64,000 nt of DNA from Acidobacteriota bacterium (lineage in GTDB: Bacteria; Acidobacteriota; Aminicenantia; Aminicenantales; Saccharicenantaceae). The first letter of the stretch is position 1. Each line of letters starts with the position of its first letter. Location of the stretch: positions 1,222,936-1,286,935 of the forward strand of contig JBDKSB010000012.1 of assembly GCA_039683095.1 (NCBI GenBank), read 5' to 3'. The notes below the pieces were generated by a model, which saw nothing but the letters and a program-made list of their open reading frames with translations, ran no database searches and was not told where the DNA came from. Positions 37,613 through 46,250 of the stretch are shown piece by piece. Both the position numbers and the translations under genes were made by a program.

Positions 37613-38506
37613 ATGAAGAGACGCGATTTCGTCACGAGCGCGGCCGCCGCCGGCCTGGCCCTCCGTTTCGGCTCCCGGGCCCTGGCCGGGCCGGTCCCGG
37701 CTCCGGCGCCCGTCCTGGCCGCGATCGAAGGCCAATCTCCCGCGGCCATCACCAGGGCAGCCATCGCCGCCCTGGGCGGCATGAAAGCCTTCGTCTCCAA
37801 GGGCGACCGGGTGGTCATCAAGCCCAACATCGGCTGGGACCGGACCCCGGAGATGGCGGCCTGCACCAACCCCGAGGTCGTTAGCACCCTGGTCGAGCTC
37901 GTCCTCGACGCCGGGGCCAAGAAGGCCATCGTCATCGACAACTCGACCAACCAGGCCAAGCGCTGCTACATCCGCTCCGGGATCCAGGAGGCCGTCAACC
38001 AGGCCGGCGGGGACATGCTCTTCGTCGACGACTACCGGGTCAAGAAGATGCCGCTCAAGGGCGAGTGGATCAAGGAATGGGAGGTCCTGCTCGACGTCGT
38101 CGAATCCGACAAGATCATCAACGTGCCCATCGCCAAGGTCCATTCGTTCTGCCGCCTGACCCTGGGCATGAAGAATTGGCTCGGGGCGACCGCCGGGGCC
38201 CGCAACCAGTTCCACCAGGGCCTGGACAAGGCCGTGGTCGACCTGGCCGGTTTCTTCAAGCCCCGGCTGACCGTGCTCGACGCCTACCGCATCCTCGTCC
38301 GCAACGGGCCGCAGGGCGGCCGCCTGTCCGACACCGAGATGCGCAACACCGTCGTGGCCGGCACGGACCCCGTCGCCGTCGACGCCTTCGGGGCCTCGCT
38401 CTTCCCGGTCGAGCCCCGCGAGCTGCCCTACCTGGAGCTGGCCCGCGCCCGGGGCCTGGGCGAATACGATCTGGGGAAGGTCCGCATTGAAAAACGGAAG
38501 ATCTAG
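37613..38506 (+). CDS. Tat-exported DUF362 protein
   Basis: A 297-residue DUF362 family protein. The N-terminus MKRRDFVTSAAAAGLAL is a twin-arginine signal. The body carries the family pattern VVIKPNIGWDRTPEMAACTNPEVV and AVDAFGASLFPVEPREL. No cysteine cluster is present, so unlike DUF362-ferredoxin fusions it carries no iron-sulfur cluster itself. It overlaps the following ferredoxin-membrane fusion by 20 nt, which suggests the two form a periplasmic redox or cofactor-handling pair. Function of the domain is unknown. Confidence 0.87.
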   Translation: MKRRDFVTSAAAAGLALRFGSRALAGPVPAPAPVLAAIEGQSPAAITRAAIAALGGMKAFVSKGDRVVIKPNIGWDRTPEMAACTNPEVVSTLVELVLDAGAKKAIVIDNSTNQAKRCYIRSGIQEAVNQAGGDMLFVDDYRVKKMPLKGEWIKEWEVLLDVVESDKIINVPIAKVHSFCRLTLGMKNWLGATAGARNQFHQGLDKAVVDLAGFFKPRLTVLDAYRILVRNGPQGGRLSDTEMRNTVVAGTDPVAVDAFGASLFPVEPRELPYLELARARGLGEYDLGKVRIEKRKI

Positions 38507-40100
38507 GAAGTACCGCGCCCTCGAGCGCCTGCGGATAGCCAGCCAAGCCGTCTTCTTCGGCCTGTTCGCCTATCTCTTCATCGGCGCCCACTACACGGGC
38601 GAGGACTACATCGGCTCGACCGTCCAGCGCTTCTTCCACTTCGATCCGCTCCTGGCGCTGATCACGATCGTCTCGGCCCGCCTCGTCTACGCCTGGTTCG
38701 CCTTCGCCCTGGTGACGGTCGCCGCCACCGTCCTCTTCGGCCGCGTCTTCTGCGGCTGGGTCTGCCCGCTCGGGGCCGTGAACCAGATGTCGTCGTTCCT
38801 CTTCAAGAAGGCGAAGCTCCTCAAGCCGCCGCGCGAGGACAAGGCCAGCCTGGCCCCGAAGTACTACATCCTCGTCCTGGTCCTTGTCGGGGCCCTGCTC
38901 GGGCTCGACCTGGCCGGCTATCTCGACCCGCTCTCGTTCCTGACCCGCTCGTTCGCCCTGGCCGTGCTGCCCTCGCTGGCCCAGGCCCTGTCCGGCCTCG
39001 GCGGCATCCTCTACGGGCTCGGGGCGGCCGGCCTGGCCCGTTCCGTATCGCAGCTCCTCCAGAACTGGACGATCCACACGACCTTCGTCCAGGGCTTCTC
39101 GGCCGGCCTGTTCTTCCTGGCCGCGATCGGCCTGAACGCCCGGAAAGAGCGCTTCTGGTGCCGCTACCTCTGCCCGACCGGCGCGCTGCTGGGGCTCCTG
39201 AGCCGCTGGAACCTGGTCAAGCTCCGGATCGACGGCGAGGCCTGCATCAAGTGCGGCCTCTGCACCCAGCACTGCGAGACCCAGGCCCATCCCTATCCCA
39301 ACGAGGGCTGGAAAAGCGGCGAGTGCGTCTACTGCCTGGATTGCGCCTCGCGCTGCCCGACCGGCGCGATCCATTTCCCGCTCAGCGCCCGCTTCGAGAA
39401 GGCGACGAACGTCTCGAACGTCGACCTGTCGCGCCGCAAGCTCCTGGTGACGACCCTGGCCGGGCTGGCCGCCGCGCCGTTCTTCCGGCTGACGCCATCG
39501 CGGAAGCGGGCCTCCCTCAAGCTCCTCCGCCCGCCCGGGTCCCTGCCCGAGGACAAGTTCCTGGCCAAGTGCGTCAAGTGCGGCCAGTGCATGCGGGCCT
39601 GCCCGACCGGCGGGCTCCAGCCCGTGCTGACCGAGGCCGGCCCCGAAGGGATCTACACGCCGAAGCTCGTCCCGAAGATCGGCTACTGCGAATACTATTG
39701 CTCGCTCTGCACGCAGGTCTGCCCGACCGGGGCGATCAGGAAGCTGACCATCGAGGAGAAGAACCAGGTCAAGATGGGCACGGCCTGGCTCAACAAGAGC
39801 CGCTGCATCCCCCACGTGCTGGGCAGGCCCTGCGTCGTCTGCGAGGAGCACTGCCCCGTCTCCCCCAAGGCCATCAAGCTGGTCGAGGTCGCGACCAGGC
39901 TCCCCGACGGCACGGTCGCCGTTCAGAAGGCGCCGTTCATCGACGTCGAGCGCTGCATCGGCTGCGGCATCTGCGAGAACAAGTGCCCGGTCGTGGACGA
40001 CCCGGCCATCTTCGTCACCAGCGTCGGCGAATCGCGGTCGGAGAAGAACCGGCTGCTGCTCGACATCTCGGGCGGATCGGCGGAAGCCCCCTACAAGTAG
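38487..40100 (+). CDS. NapH-like membrane ferredoxin fused to a NapG/MauM-like ferredoxin
   Basis: A 537-residue polyferredoxin. The first 220 residues hold about four membrane helices with NapH/NosR-type motifs CGWVCPLG and CRYLCPTG. Two [4Fe-4S] motifs follow (CIKCGLCTQHC, CVYCLDCASRC). Near residue 315 there is an internal twin-arginine signal (SRRKLLVTTLAGLAAAP), then a NapG/MauM-like part with four cysteine clusters (CVKCGQCMRAC, CEYYCSLCTQVC, CVVCEEHC, CIGCGICENKC). Such halves are usually separate proteins. The TTG start at 38487 lies inside the DUF362 gene with GGGGAAGG upstream. It probably carries electrons across or along the membrane; donor and acceptor are unknown. Confidence 0.85.
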   Translation: MKNGRSRKYRALERLRIASQAVFFGLFAYLFIGAHYTGEDYIGSTVQRFFHFDPLLALITIVSARLVYAWFAFALVTVAATVLFGRVFCGWVCPLGAVNQMSSFLFKKAKLLKPPREDKASLAPKYYILVLVLVGALLGLDLAGYLDPLSFLTRSFALAVLPSLAQALSGLGGILYGLGAAGLARSVSQLLQNWTIHTTFVQGFSAGLFFLAAIGLNARKERFWCRYLCPTGALLGLLSRWNLVKLRIDGEACIKCGLCTQHCETQAHPYPNEGWKSGECVYCLDCASRCPTGAIHFPLSARFEKATNVSNVDLSRRKLLVTTLAGLAAAPFFRLTPSRKRASLKLLRPPGSLPEDKFLAKCVKCGQCMRACPTGGLQPVLTEAGPEGIYTPKLVPKIGYCEYYCSLCTQVCPTGAIRKLTIEEKNQVKMGTAWLNKSRCIPHVLGRPCVVCEEHCPVSPKAIKLVEVATRLPDGTVAVQKAPFIDVERCIGCGICENKCPVVDDPAIFVTSVGESRSEKNRLLLDISGGSAEAPYK

Positions 40101-40198
40101 GGACTTTATTCCGATCGCCTCTTCGTCGGGATCTCGACCGGACCTCGTTCCGGAGATCTTCGGCAAAACATGCCGGCCTGATTTCGCCGGGCCGGAGA

Positions 40199-40223
40199 GC
40201 GCCTTGATTTAGAAGAAAGGCGC
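40199..40223. terminator. Possible bidirectional terminator
   Basis: GCGCCTT (40199-40205) and AAGGCGC (40217-40223) form a 7-bp stem with an 11-nt loop in the 129-bp gap between converging genes. T-tracts are weak on both sides. Confidence 0.35.
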
Positions 40224-40229
40224 GCGAGC

Positions 40230-41207
40230 CTATTCCTTTAGAGCTTTCTTCAGCTCTTCCGTCAGCTTCGGCACGACCTCGAAGAGATCGCCGACGATGC
40301 CGTAATCCGCGACCTTGAAGATGGGCGCCTCGGGATCCTTGTTGACGGCGGCGATGACCTTGGAGGACGACATCCCGGCCAGGTGCTGGATGGCGCCGGA
40401 GATGCCCACGGCCAGGTAGAGCTGCGGTGACACGGTCTTGCCGGTCTGGCCGACCTGGTGCTGGTGGCCGATCCAGCCGGAGTCGACGGCCGAGCGGGAC
40501 GCGCCCACGGCGGCCCGGGGGAAGACGGCGGCCATGTCCCGGAGCAGGGCGAAAGCCTCGGGGCCCTTGAGCCCGCGGCCGCCGGAGATGACGACGTCGG
40601 CTTCGGTGACGTCGAGCTCCGTCGTTTCCTCCTTGAGGACCTCGACCACGCGGCCCTTGACGGCGCCCTCCGGCACGGCCGCGGCCATCTTCACGACTTC
40701 GCCCCCGCCTTCGACCGGCTCGCCGGCCGGGAAGACGTTCGGCCGCAGCGTGGCCAGCTGGGGCGAGGTCTTCAGCTTCACCGACAGGATCGCCTTGCCG
40801 GCGTAGATCGGCCGGGTGAATTCGAGGGCCCCGTCCTTGACGGCGACCTTGGTGCAGTCCGCGGCCAGGGAGACGCCGAGCCTGGCCGCCACGCGCGGCG
40901 CCATGTCCTTGCCCATGGCCGTGGCCGAGAAAAAGAGGGCCGCCGGCTTCGCTTCGGCGGCGAATCCGGCCAGGGCGGCGGCATAGGCCTGGGCCGAGTA
41001 GTCGGCCAAAGCCGGGTCCTCGATCGCGTAGACCTTGGCTGCGCCGGCCGCGAAGGCGGCCGCTGCCAGGCCGGCCACGGACGCCCCTGCCATGACGGCG
41101 GCTGTCCCGACGCCCAGCTCGGCGGCCCGCCGGCGCGCCTCGGCCAAGGTCTCGAGCGAGCTCTTCTTGATCTTCCCGTCGCGGATCTCGAGATATGCGG
41201 CGATCAT
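40230..41207 (-). CDS. etfA: Electron transfer flavoprotein alpha subunit
   Basis: A 325-residue FAD-binding ETF subunit. The C-terminal FAD domain is typical: [51 protein letters not shown] and VADYGIVGD. With EtfB it shuttles electrons between acyl-CoA or other dehydrogenases and a quinone reductase or partner enzyme. No ferredoxin or dehydrogenase gene accompanies it, so a bifurcating role cannot be judged. 12 nt after etfB. Confidence 0.94.
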   Translation of the reverse strand: MIAAYLEIRDGKIKKSSLETLAEARRRAAELGVGTAAVMAGASVAGLAAAAFAAGAAKVYAIEDPALADYSAQAYAAALAGFAAEAKPAALFFSATAMGKDMAPRVAARLGVSLAADCTKVAVKDGALEFTRPIYAGKAILSVKLKTSPQLATLRPNVFPAGEPVEGGGEVVKMAAAVPEGAVKGRVVEVLKEETTELDVTEADVVISGGRGLKGPEAFALLRDMAAVFPRAAVGASRSAVDSGWIGHQHQVGQTGKTVSPQLYLAVGISGAIQHLAGMSSSKVIAAVNKDPEAPIFKVADYGIVGDLFEVVPKLTEELKKALKE

Positions 41208-41219
41208 GCGTTTTCTCCT

Positions 41220-42002
41220 CTAGATGACCTTGGCCTCGTCCCGAAGGAGGCGGGCCAGCTCCCGGGCCGTCTCGGCCGGGTCGCCCTGGAGGACCTTGCC
41301 CGCCTGCCGGGCGGCCGGCGCGTCGAGCCCGGTCACCTCGAGCCCCGGGGAGGGCTCCCCGGGCCCGAAGCCCAGCTCCTCGAGCGTGATGACGGGGACC
41401 GGCTTCTTCTTGGCGGCCATGATGCCCCTGAGCGTCTCGTAGCGGGGCTCGTTCAGCCCTTTCTGGGCGCTGACGACCGCCGGGAGGGAGAGGGAGACCT
41501 TTTCCGTGCCGCCCTCGATCTCCCGAAGGGCGGTGGCCGCGCCGCCTTCGACCGTGAGCTTGGTCACGACGGTCGCCTGGGGCAGGCCGAGAAGCTCGGC
41601 CGCCATGGCCGGCACCTGGCTGTTGTCGGCGCCGACCGATTGCTTGCCGAAGAGCAGGAGGTCCGCGCCGGCGAACTTGCGCTCGACGGCCCGGGCGATG
41701 ATCCGGGCCGTGCGAAGGCCGTCGTAGGCCTCCGGCGCGTCGTCCTTGACCAGGAAGGCCTCGTCGGCGCCCATGGCCAGAGTCTTGCGCAGGACCGCGG
41801 CCGCCTCGTCGCGGCCAACGGAGACGACGCGCACCGCGCCGCCCTGGGCTTCCTTGAGGCGGAGCGCTTCTTCGACCGCGTACTCGTCGTAGGGGCTGAT
41901 GACGAAGTTCAGGCCCTCCTCGACGATGCCGCGCGCCTCGCGCTGGATGCGGATGCGCGATTCCGTGTCGGGCACCCGCTTGACGAATACGAGAATGTTC
42001 AT
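41220..42002 (-). CDS. etfB: Electron transfer flavoprotein beta subunit
   Basis: A 260-residue ETF beta subunit, the AMP- or second-FAD-binding half (VFVKRVPDTESRIR, FVISPYDEYAVEEALRL, FGKQSVGADNSQVPAMAAELLG). It lies 60 nt after fabF on the same strand with no clear terminator between, so it may be read through from the fatty-acid operon. Confidence 0.94.
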   Translation of the reverse strand: MNILVFVKRVPDTESRIRIQREARGIVEEGLNFVISPYDEYAVEEALRLKEAQGGAVRVVSVGRDEAAAVLRKTLAMGADEAFLVKDDAPEAYDGLRTARIIARAVERKFAGADLLLFGKQSVGADNSQVPAMAAELLGLPQATVVTKLTVEGGAATALREIEGGTEKVSLSLPAVVSAQKGLNEPRYETLRGIMAAKKKPVPVITLEELGFGPGEPSPGLEVTGLDAPAARQAGKVLQGDPAETARELARLLRDEAKVI

Positions 42003-42062
42003 CGGTCTCTCCTCAATGAGGCGATCGCGTCCGGGCCCGGCCGCCGGGCCGGCGGGGACGCG

Positions 42063-43325
42063 TCACGGCCGGTCGAACGCCTTCAGGACGAGCGAGGCGT
42101 TGGTCCCGCCGAAGCCGAACGAATTGCTGACGGCGTGGACGATCGCGGCCTTCCGGGCCGCGTTGGGGACGTAGTCCAGGTCGCAGTCGGGGTCGGGGAA
42201 CTCGTAGTTGATGGTCGGCGGCATGACCTGGTGGAACAGGGCCAGGGCGGAGATGCCGGCCTCCAGGCCGCCGGCCGCGCCCAGCAGATGGCCGGTCATG
42301 GACTTGGTCGAGTTGACGGCCAGCCGGCGGGCGGCCTCCCCGAAGACGGTCTTGATGGCCAGCGTCTCGGTCTTGTCGTTGAGCTGGGTCGAGGTGCCGT
42401 GGGCGTTGATGTACTGGACGTCCCCCGGGGCGATGCCGGCGTCCTCGAGGGCCCTCTTCATGACCCGGGCCGCCCCGTCGCCGGTCGGGTCGGGCGCGGC
42501 GACGTGGTAGGCGTCGCTGGTCATGCCGTAGCCGACGACCTCGGCGTAGATGCGGGCGTTCCGGCGCAGGGCCCGGCCCAATTCCTCGAGGACAACGACG
42601 CCGGCGCCCTCGCCCATGACGAAGCCGTCGCGCCTGGCGTCGAACGGTCGCGAGGCCTTGGCCGGCTCGTCGTTCCGCTCCGACAGGGCCTTGATCGCGG
42701 TGAACCCGGCCAGGCTGAGCGGGGTCAGCGGCGCCTCGGCGCCGCCGGCGATCATGATGTCGGCCTCGCCCCGGGCGATTATCCGGAACGAGTCGCCGAT
42801 GGCATGGGAGCCCGTGCTGCAGGCCGTCGCGTTGGCGCAGTTCGGGCCTTTGGCCCCGAAGCGGATGGAGATCTGGCCCGAGGCCTCGTTGATGATGGTC
42901 TGGATAAGGAAGAAGGGCGAAACGCGGTCGGGGCCCCTCTCCCAGAGGACCTTGAGGTTCTCCTCGATCGAGCCCAGGCCGCCGATGCCCGAGCCGACGT
43001 AGGTGCCGGCCCGGTCGCTTCGCAGGTCGGCCGCGGGGATGCCCGAGTCGGCCACGGCCAGCTCGGCGGCCGCCAGGCCGAAGCGGATGAAGAGGTCCAT
43101 CTTACGGGCCTCTTTGCGGTCGATGAAGGCCAGCGGGTCGAAGTCCTTGACCTCCCCGCCGAATCGCGTCGCGTAGCGCGAGACGTCGAAACGGGTCAGG
43201 GGGGCGATGCCGCTCTCGCCGCGGAGAAGGGCCTGCCAGGTCTTGTCGGTCCCCGTGCCCAGGGGCGACACGAGACCGATGCCGGTGACGACGACCCTCC
43301 GTCCGGGATGGTTCTCCCTGTTCAT
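42063..43325 (-). CDS. fabF: 3-oxoacyl-[acyl-carrier-protein] synthase II
   Basis: A 420-residue condensing enzyme that elongates acyl-ACP with malonyl-ACP. The nucleophile lies in ATACSTGSHAIGDSF and the two catalytic histidines in NAHGTSTQLND and STKSMTGHLLGAAGG. The start MNRENHPGRRVVVTGIGLVSP is typical. It follows acpP by 40 nt. The fabH-type primer synthase is not encoded in this cluster. Confidence 0.95.
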   Translation of the reverse strand: MNRENHPGRRVVVTGIGLVSPLGTGTDKTWQALLRGESGIAPLTRFDVSRYATRFGGEVKDFDPLAFIDRKEARKMDLFIRFGLAAAELAVADSGIPAADLRSDRAGTYVGSGIGGLGSIEENLKVLWERGPDRVSPFFLIQTIINEASGQISIRFGAKGPNCANATACSTGSHAIGDSFRIIARGEADIMIAGGAEAPLTPLSLAGFTAIKALSERNDEPAKASRPFDARRDGFVMGEGAGVVVLEELGRALRRNARIYAEVVGYGMTSDAYHVAAPDPTGDGAARVMKRALEDAGIAPGDVQYINAHGTSTQLNDKTETLAIKTVFGEAARRLAVNSTKSMTGHLLGAAGGLEAGISALALFHQVMPPTINYEFPDPDCDLDYVPNAARKAAIVHAVSNSFGFGGTNASLVLKAFDRP

Positions 43326-43365
43326 GGGTCGAACGGTCCTGGAGTGTGAAGAATGGTGTGGGACG

Positions 43366-43608
43366 CTACTTGGCGTGCCCCATGATATAGTCGATGGCCT
43401 TGCCGACCGTGGTCAGCTTTTCGGCCTGGTCATCGGGGATATCCAGCCCGAACTCGTCCTCCAGGGCCATGACCAGCTCGACGGTATCCAGGGAGTCGGC
43501 GCCGAGATCGTCGATGAAGGACGCGTCCTCCGTGACCTGCTCCTCGCTGATGCTCAGCTTGTCCGAAACGATCGCTCTGACCTTCTTGAGCAGCTCGTCT
43601 TTTTGCAT
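43366..43608 (-). CDS. acpP: Acyl carrier protein
   Basis: An 80-residue ACP; the phosphopantetheine serine lies in [19 protein letters not shown] start at the ATG at 43608 because AAGGAGG lies 5-11 nt upstream; a TTG at 43623 would place that ribosome site inside the coding sequence. Acidic, four-helix, normal length. Confidence 0.96.
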   Translation of the reverse strand: MQKDELLKKVRAIVSDKLSISEEQVTEDASFIDDLGADSLDTVELVMALEDEFGLDIPDDQAEKLTTVGKAIDYIMGHAK

Positions 43609-43654
43609 CGTGTCCTCCTTCAAGAATTACGAAGATGACAGCCGGCCGTCCGTC

Positions 43655-44398
43655 TCACATATACATGCCGCCGTTCACACTGACCACCTGGCCGGTGATA
43701 TAGGCCGCATCGTCGGAGAGAAGGAATTTTACCGCATTTGCCACGTCGATGGGAAGCCCGAATTTCTTCAGGGGGATGAGCTCGAGGTAGGCCTTGCGGA
43801 CGTCCTCGGGCAGGGCGCCGGTCATGGCCGTGGCGATGAAGCCGGGCGCGACCGCGTTGACGGTGATGCCGCGGCTGCCGACCTCGCGGGCCAGGGACTT
43901 GGCGAAGGCGATGACCCCGGCCTTGGAGGCGGCGTAGTTGGCCTGGCCGGCGTTGCCCATCTGGCCCGCGACCGAGGCGATGTTGACGATCCGGCCGTAG
44001 CGCGCACCGATCATCGTCCGCAGGACGGCCCGGGAGAAATTGAACGTTCCCTTGAGGTTGACCCGCAGGACGGCGTCCCAATCCTCCTCCTTCATGCGCA
44101 TGAGGAGGGTGTCGCGGGTTATGCCGGCGTTGTTGACCAGGTGGTCGATCCGGCCGTGGGCCGCGGCCACGGCGGCCACGGTCCGGTCCGCGGCGGCCGT
44201 GTCGCCGACGTCGGCGTCGCGGGCCTCGGCCCGCCCGCCGGCCTCGGCGATCGACCGGGCCACGGCCTCGAGCTTGTCCTTCTGGATGTCGACGAGGACG
44301 ACCGTCGCCCCCTCGGCGGCCAGCTCGCGGGCGATCGTCTCGCCGATCCCCTGGGAGGCGCCGGTGATGATGGCCACCCTGCCTTCGAAGCGCTTCAT
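43655..44398 (-). CDS. fabG: 3-oxoacyl-[acyl-carrier-protein] reductase
   Basis: A 247-residue short-chain dehydrogenase using NADPH. The nucleotide motif TGASQGIG, the LVNNAGITRD stretch and the catalytic Ser-Tyr-Lys set (ASVAG ... YAASKAG) are intact, and GGMYM ends the protein as in typical FabG. Its ATG overlaps the plsX stop by 4 nt. Confidence 0.95.
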   Translation of the reverse strand: MKRFEGRVAIITGASQGIGETIARELAAEGATVVLVDIQKDKLEAVARSIAEAGGRAEARDADVGDTAAADRTVAAVAAAHGRIDHLVNNAGITRDTLLMRMKEEDWDAVLRVNLKGTFNFSRAVLRTMIGARYGRIVNIASVAGQMGNAGQANYAASKAGVIAFAKSLAREVGSRGITVNAVAPGFIATAMTGALPEDVRKAYLELIPLKKFGLPIDVANAVKFLLSDDAAYITGQVVSVNGGMYM

Positions 44399-45408
44399 GC
44401 GGCGTCTCCTCTCAAGGCGTGCTCGTAGCGGAGGATCTCGGCCTGGATCTTCCCCTGGACCCTGTTGGCGACGAACTCCCGGGCCCGGGCGATGGCGTTG
44501 CGGACCGCGGCCGGGTTCGACCGGCCATGGCCGATGATGCAGACGCCGTCGAGGCCGAGGAGCTGGGCCCCGCCGTATTCCGTGTAGTCGATCTTCTTGT
44601 AGAGCCGCTTGAGATGCCGCTTCATCAGGAGAAAGCCGAGCATGGCGAAGATGTTCTTGGTGATCTCGTGGCGGGCCATCGACACGACGCTCTGGACGAC
44701 CCCCTCGGAGGTCTTCAGGGCGACGTTCCCGGTGAAGCCGTCGCTGACGACGACGTCCACGGCCCCGGAGAACAGGTCCTTGCCCTCGACGTTGCCGACG
44801 AAGCTCAGGGGCGCGACCTGGAGCCGGTCAAAGGCCTCCTTGACCAGGTCGTTGCCCTTGCCCTTCTCCTCGCCGATGCTCATCAGGCCGATGCGCGGGT
44901 CGCGCACGCCGGCCACCGCCTCCATGAAGATCTTGCCCATGAGCGCGAACTGGACCAGGTTGTGGGGCTGGCAGTTGGCGTTGGCCCCGACGTCGAGGAG
45001 CAGGGTCTGCCTCTCGACCGTGGGCACGAGGAGGGCCAGGGCGGGCCGGTCGACGCCCTTGAGGGCGCCGAGGACATCGCGCGAGATATAGACGACCGCG
45101 CCGGTGTTGCCCATGCTGACGAGGGCATCGGCCCGGCCGTCCTTGACGAGCTGGGCCGCGACGCGGATCGAGGAGGCCTTCTTATTGCGGAAGGACAGGA
45201 GCCCCTCGCCCATGCCGATGGCCTCGGGGGCGTTGATGACGGTGACGCGGGCCGGCGCCGGCTTGTGCCGGTCCAGCTCGCGGCGGACGGAGCTTTCGAG
45301 GCCGACGAGGAGGACCTCGATATCGAGGTCCTGGGCGGCGTCCAGAGCTCCCGGCACGGTCGCTTTCGGTCCGAAATCCCCCCCCATCGCGTCGACGGCG
45401 ATTCTCAT
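44395..45408 (-). CDS. plsX: Phosphate acyltransferase PlsX
   Basis: A 337-residue enzyme making acyl-phosphate from acyl-ACP for phospholipid synthesis. Recognisable from IAVDAMGGDFGP, SMGNTGAVV, DVGANANCQPHNLVQFA, SDGFTGNVALK and GHGRSN. The ATG at 45408 matches the family start; the frame extends upstream without homology. 14 nt after rpmF. Confidence 0.95.
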   Translation of the reverse strand: MRIAVDAMGGDFGPKATVPGALDAAQDLDIEVLLVGLESSVRRELDRHKPAPARVTVINAPEAIGMGEGLLSFRNKKASSIRVAAQLVKDGRADALVSMGNTGAVVYISRDVLGALKGVDRPALALLVPTVERQTLLLDVGANANCQPHNLVQFALMGKIFMEAVAGVRDPRIGLMSIGEEKGKGNDLVKEAFDRLQVAPLSFVGNVEGKDLFSGAVDVVVSDGFTGNVALKTSEGVVQSVVSMARHEITKNIFAMLGFLLMKRHLKRLYKKIDYTEYGGAQLLGLDGVCIIGHGRSNPAAVRNAIARAREFVANRVQGKIQAEILRYEHALRGDAA

Positions 45409-45422
45409 GGGCGCCGTCCGGG

Positions 45423-45605
45423 TCAGTCTTTCGTCCCTTCCGTCACCTGCCGTCCCTTGTAGTAGCCGCACTCGGGGCAGGCCCGGTGGGGCAGCTTGGG
45501 GTTGCCGCACTTGGGGCAGACGGAGAAGGTGGGCGTGGTCAGCCCGTCATGGGAGCGGCGTTTCCCTTTTCTCGTGGGCGAATGGCGTCTCTTTGGATTA
45601 GGCAT
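45423..45605 (-). CDS. rpmF: 50S ribosomal protein L32
   Basis: A 60-residue L32, MPNPKRRHSPTRKGKRRSHD at the N-terminus and a zinc ribbon formed by CPKC (residues 30-33) and CPEC (43-46). Adjacent to yceD and plsX in the widely conserved yceD-rpmF-plsX order. Confidence 0.97.
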   Translation of the reverse strand: MPNPKRRHSPTRKGKRRSHDGLTTPTFSVCPKCGNPKLPHRACPECGYYKGRQVTEGTKD

Positions 45606-46136
45606 TTAACTCTTGTCTCTCACGGGAAATTTAAGCTTATTCCAGCGGGGATCTGGTTCTTTCACCATGCAGGAGCACCTGGCGTCGCGGATGATCTCGC
45701 CGCAGACGGCGCAGATGCCCTCGCAGTCGGGCGCGCACAGCGGCTTGGCCGGGAAGGTCAGGTTGAGCTGCTCGAGAACGACGGCCCGCAGGTCGAGCTG
45801 GCGGCCGCTGTAGAACATCTGGTCGATCTTCTCGTCGGACAGCTCCTCGGACAGGGCGTCCAGGTCCTCGGGCAGGTAAACGAGATCGAACCGGCTGGCC
45901 ACAGGGAACTCGAACGGCATCAGGCAGCGCGAGCAGACGAAGCTGAGCCGGGCCGTGACCTCGCCCTGGATATAGACCTCGTCACCGACCAGGCGGATGG
46001 CGACGTCGGCGTGGGCCGGCTCCAGGAAGACCGCGTTCTCCTCGATCAGGTCCAGGCTCAGGAATTCGAAGTCTCCTGAAACCCTCAGGCCCTCCTTGGG
46101 GACGCGGTCGAGATCGATGAGCATGGTATTATCCAA
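45606..46136 (-). CDS. yceD: DUF177/YceD family protein
   Basis: A 176-residue DUF177 protein. Members are implicated in 23S rRNA maturation and always sit beside rpmF. Two cysteine sets are visible: CSRC in the middle and CAPDCEGICAVC near the end, probably zinc ligands. The start is best taken as the TTG at 46136, seven nt from a GAGG ribosome site; the ATG at 46124 is too far from it. First gene after a perfect promoter. Confidence 0.9.
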   Translation of the reverse strand: MDNTMLIDLDRVPKEGLRVSGDFEFLSLDLIEENAVFLEPAHADVAIRLVGDEVYIQGEVTARLSFVCSRCLMPFEFPVASRFDLVYLPEDLDALSEELSDEKIDQMFYSGRQLDLRAVVLEQLNLTFPAKPLCAPDCEGICAVCGEIIRDARCSCMVKEPDPRWNKLKFPVRDKS

Positions 46137-46163
46137 TTATTAACCTCGCAAAATTATCAACTC

Positions 46164-46191
46164 ATTATATCAGCCCCTCGGGGGATGTCAA
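46164..46191 (-). promoter_or_regulatory. Perfect-consensus promoter of the yceD-rpmF-fab operon
   Basis: Minus-strand TTGACA (46186-46191) and TATAAT (46164-46169), both exact, spacer 16 bp. The spacer contains the palindrome CCCCGAGGGG, which could be a repressor site. Confidence 0.9.
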
Positions 46192-46214
46192 CCCGGTCCG
46201 GGGCCCCGCCGGGC

Positions 46215-46242
46215 TTGAATCCGGGGCCCCGCCCCGTATAGA
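46215..46242 (+). promoter_or_regulatory. Probable promoter of the small gene/polA unit
   Basis: TTGAAT (46215-46220) and TATAGA (46237-46242), 16-bp spacer. The transcript would start about 2 nt before the ATG at 46251, i.e. almost leaderless. Confidence 0.5.
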
Positions 46243-46250
46243 ATGAGGGC

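Noticed and set aside
40458..43349. A 963-codon open frame on the plus strand
   Set aside because: Antisense shadow of etfA, etfB and fabF, which are unmistakable on the minus strand.
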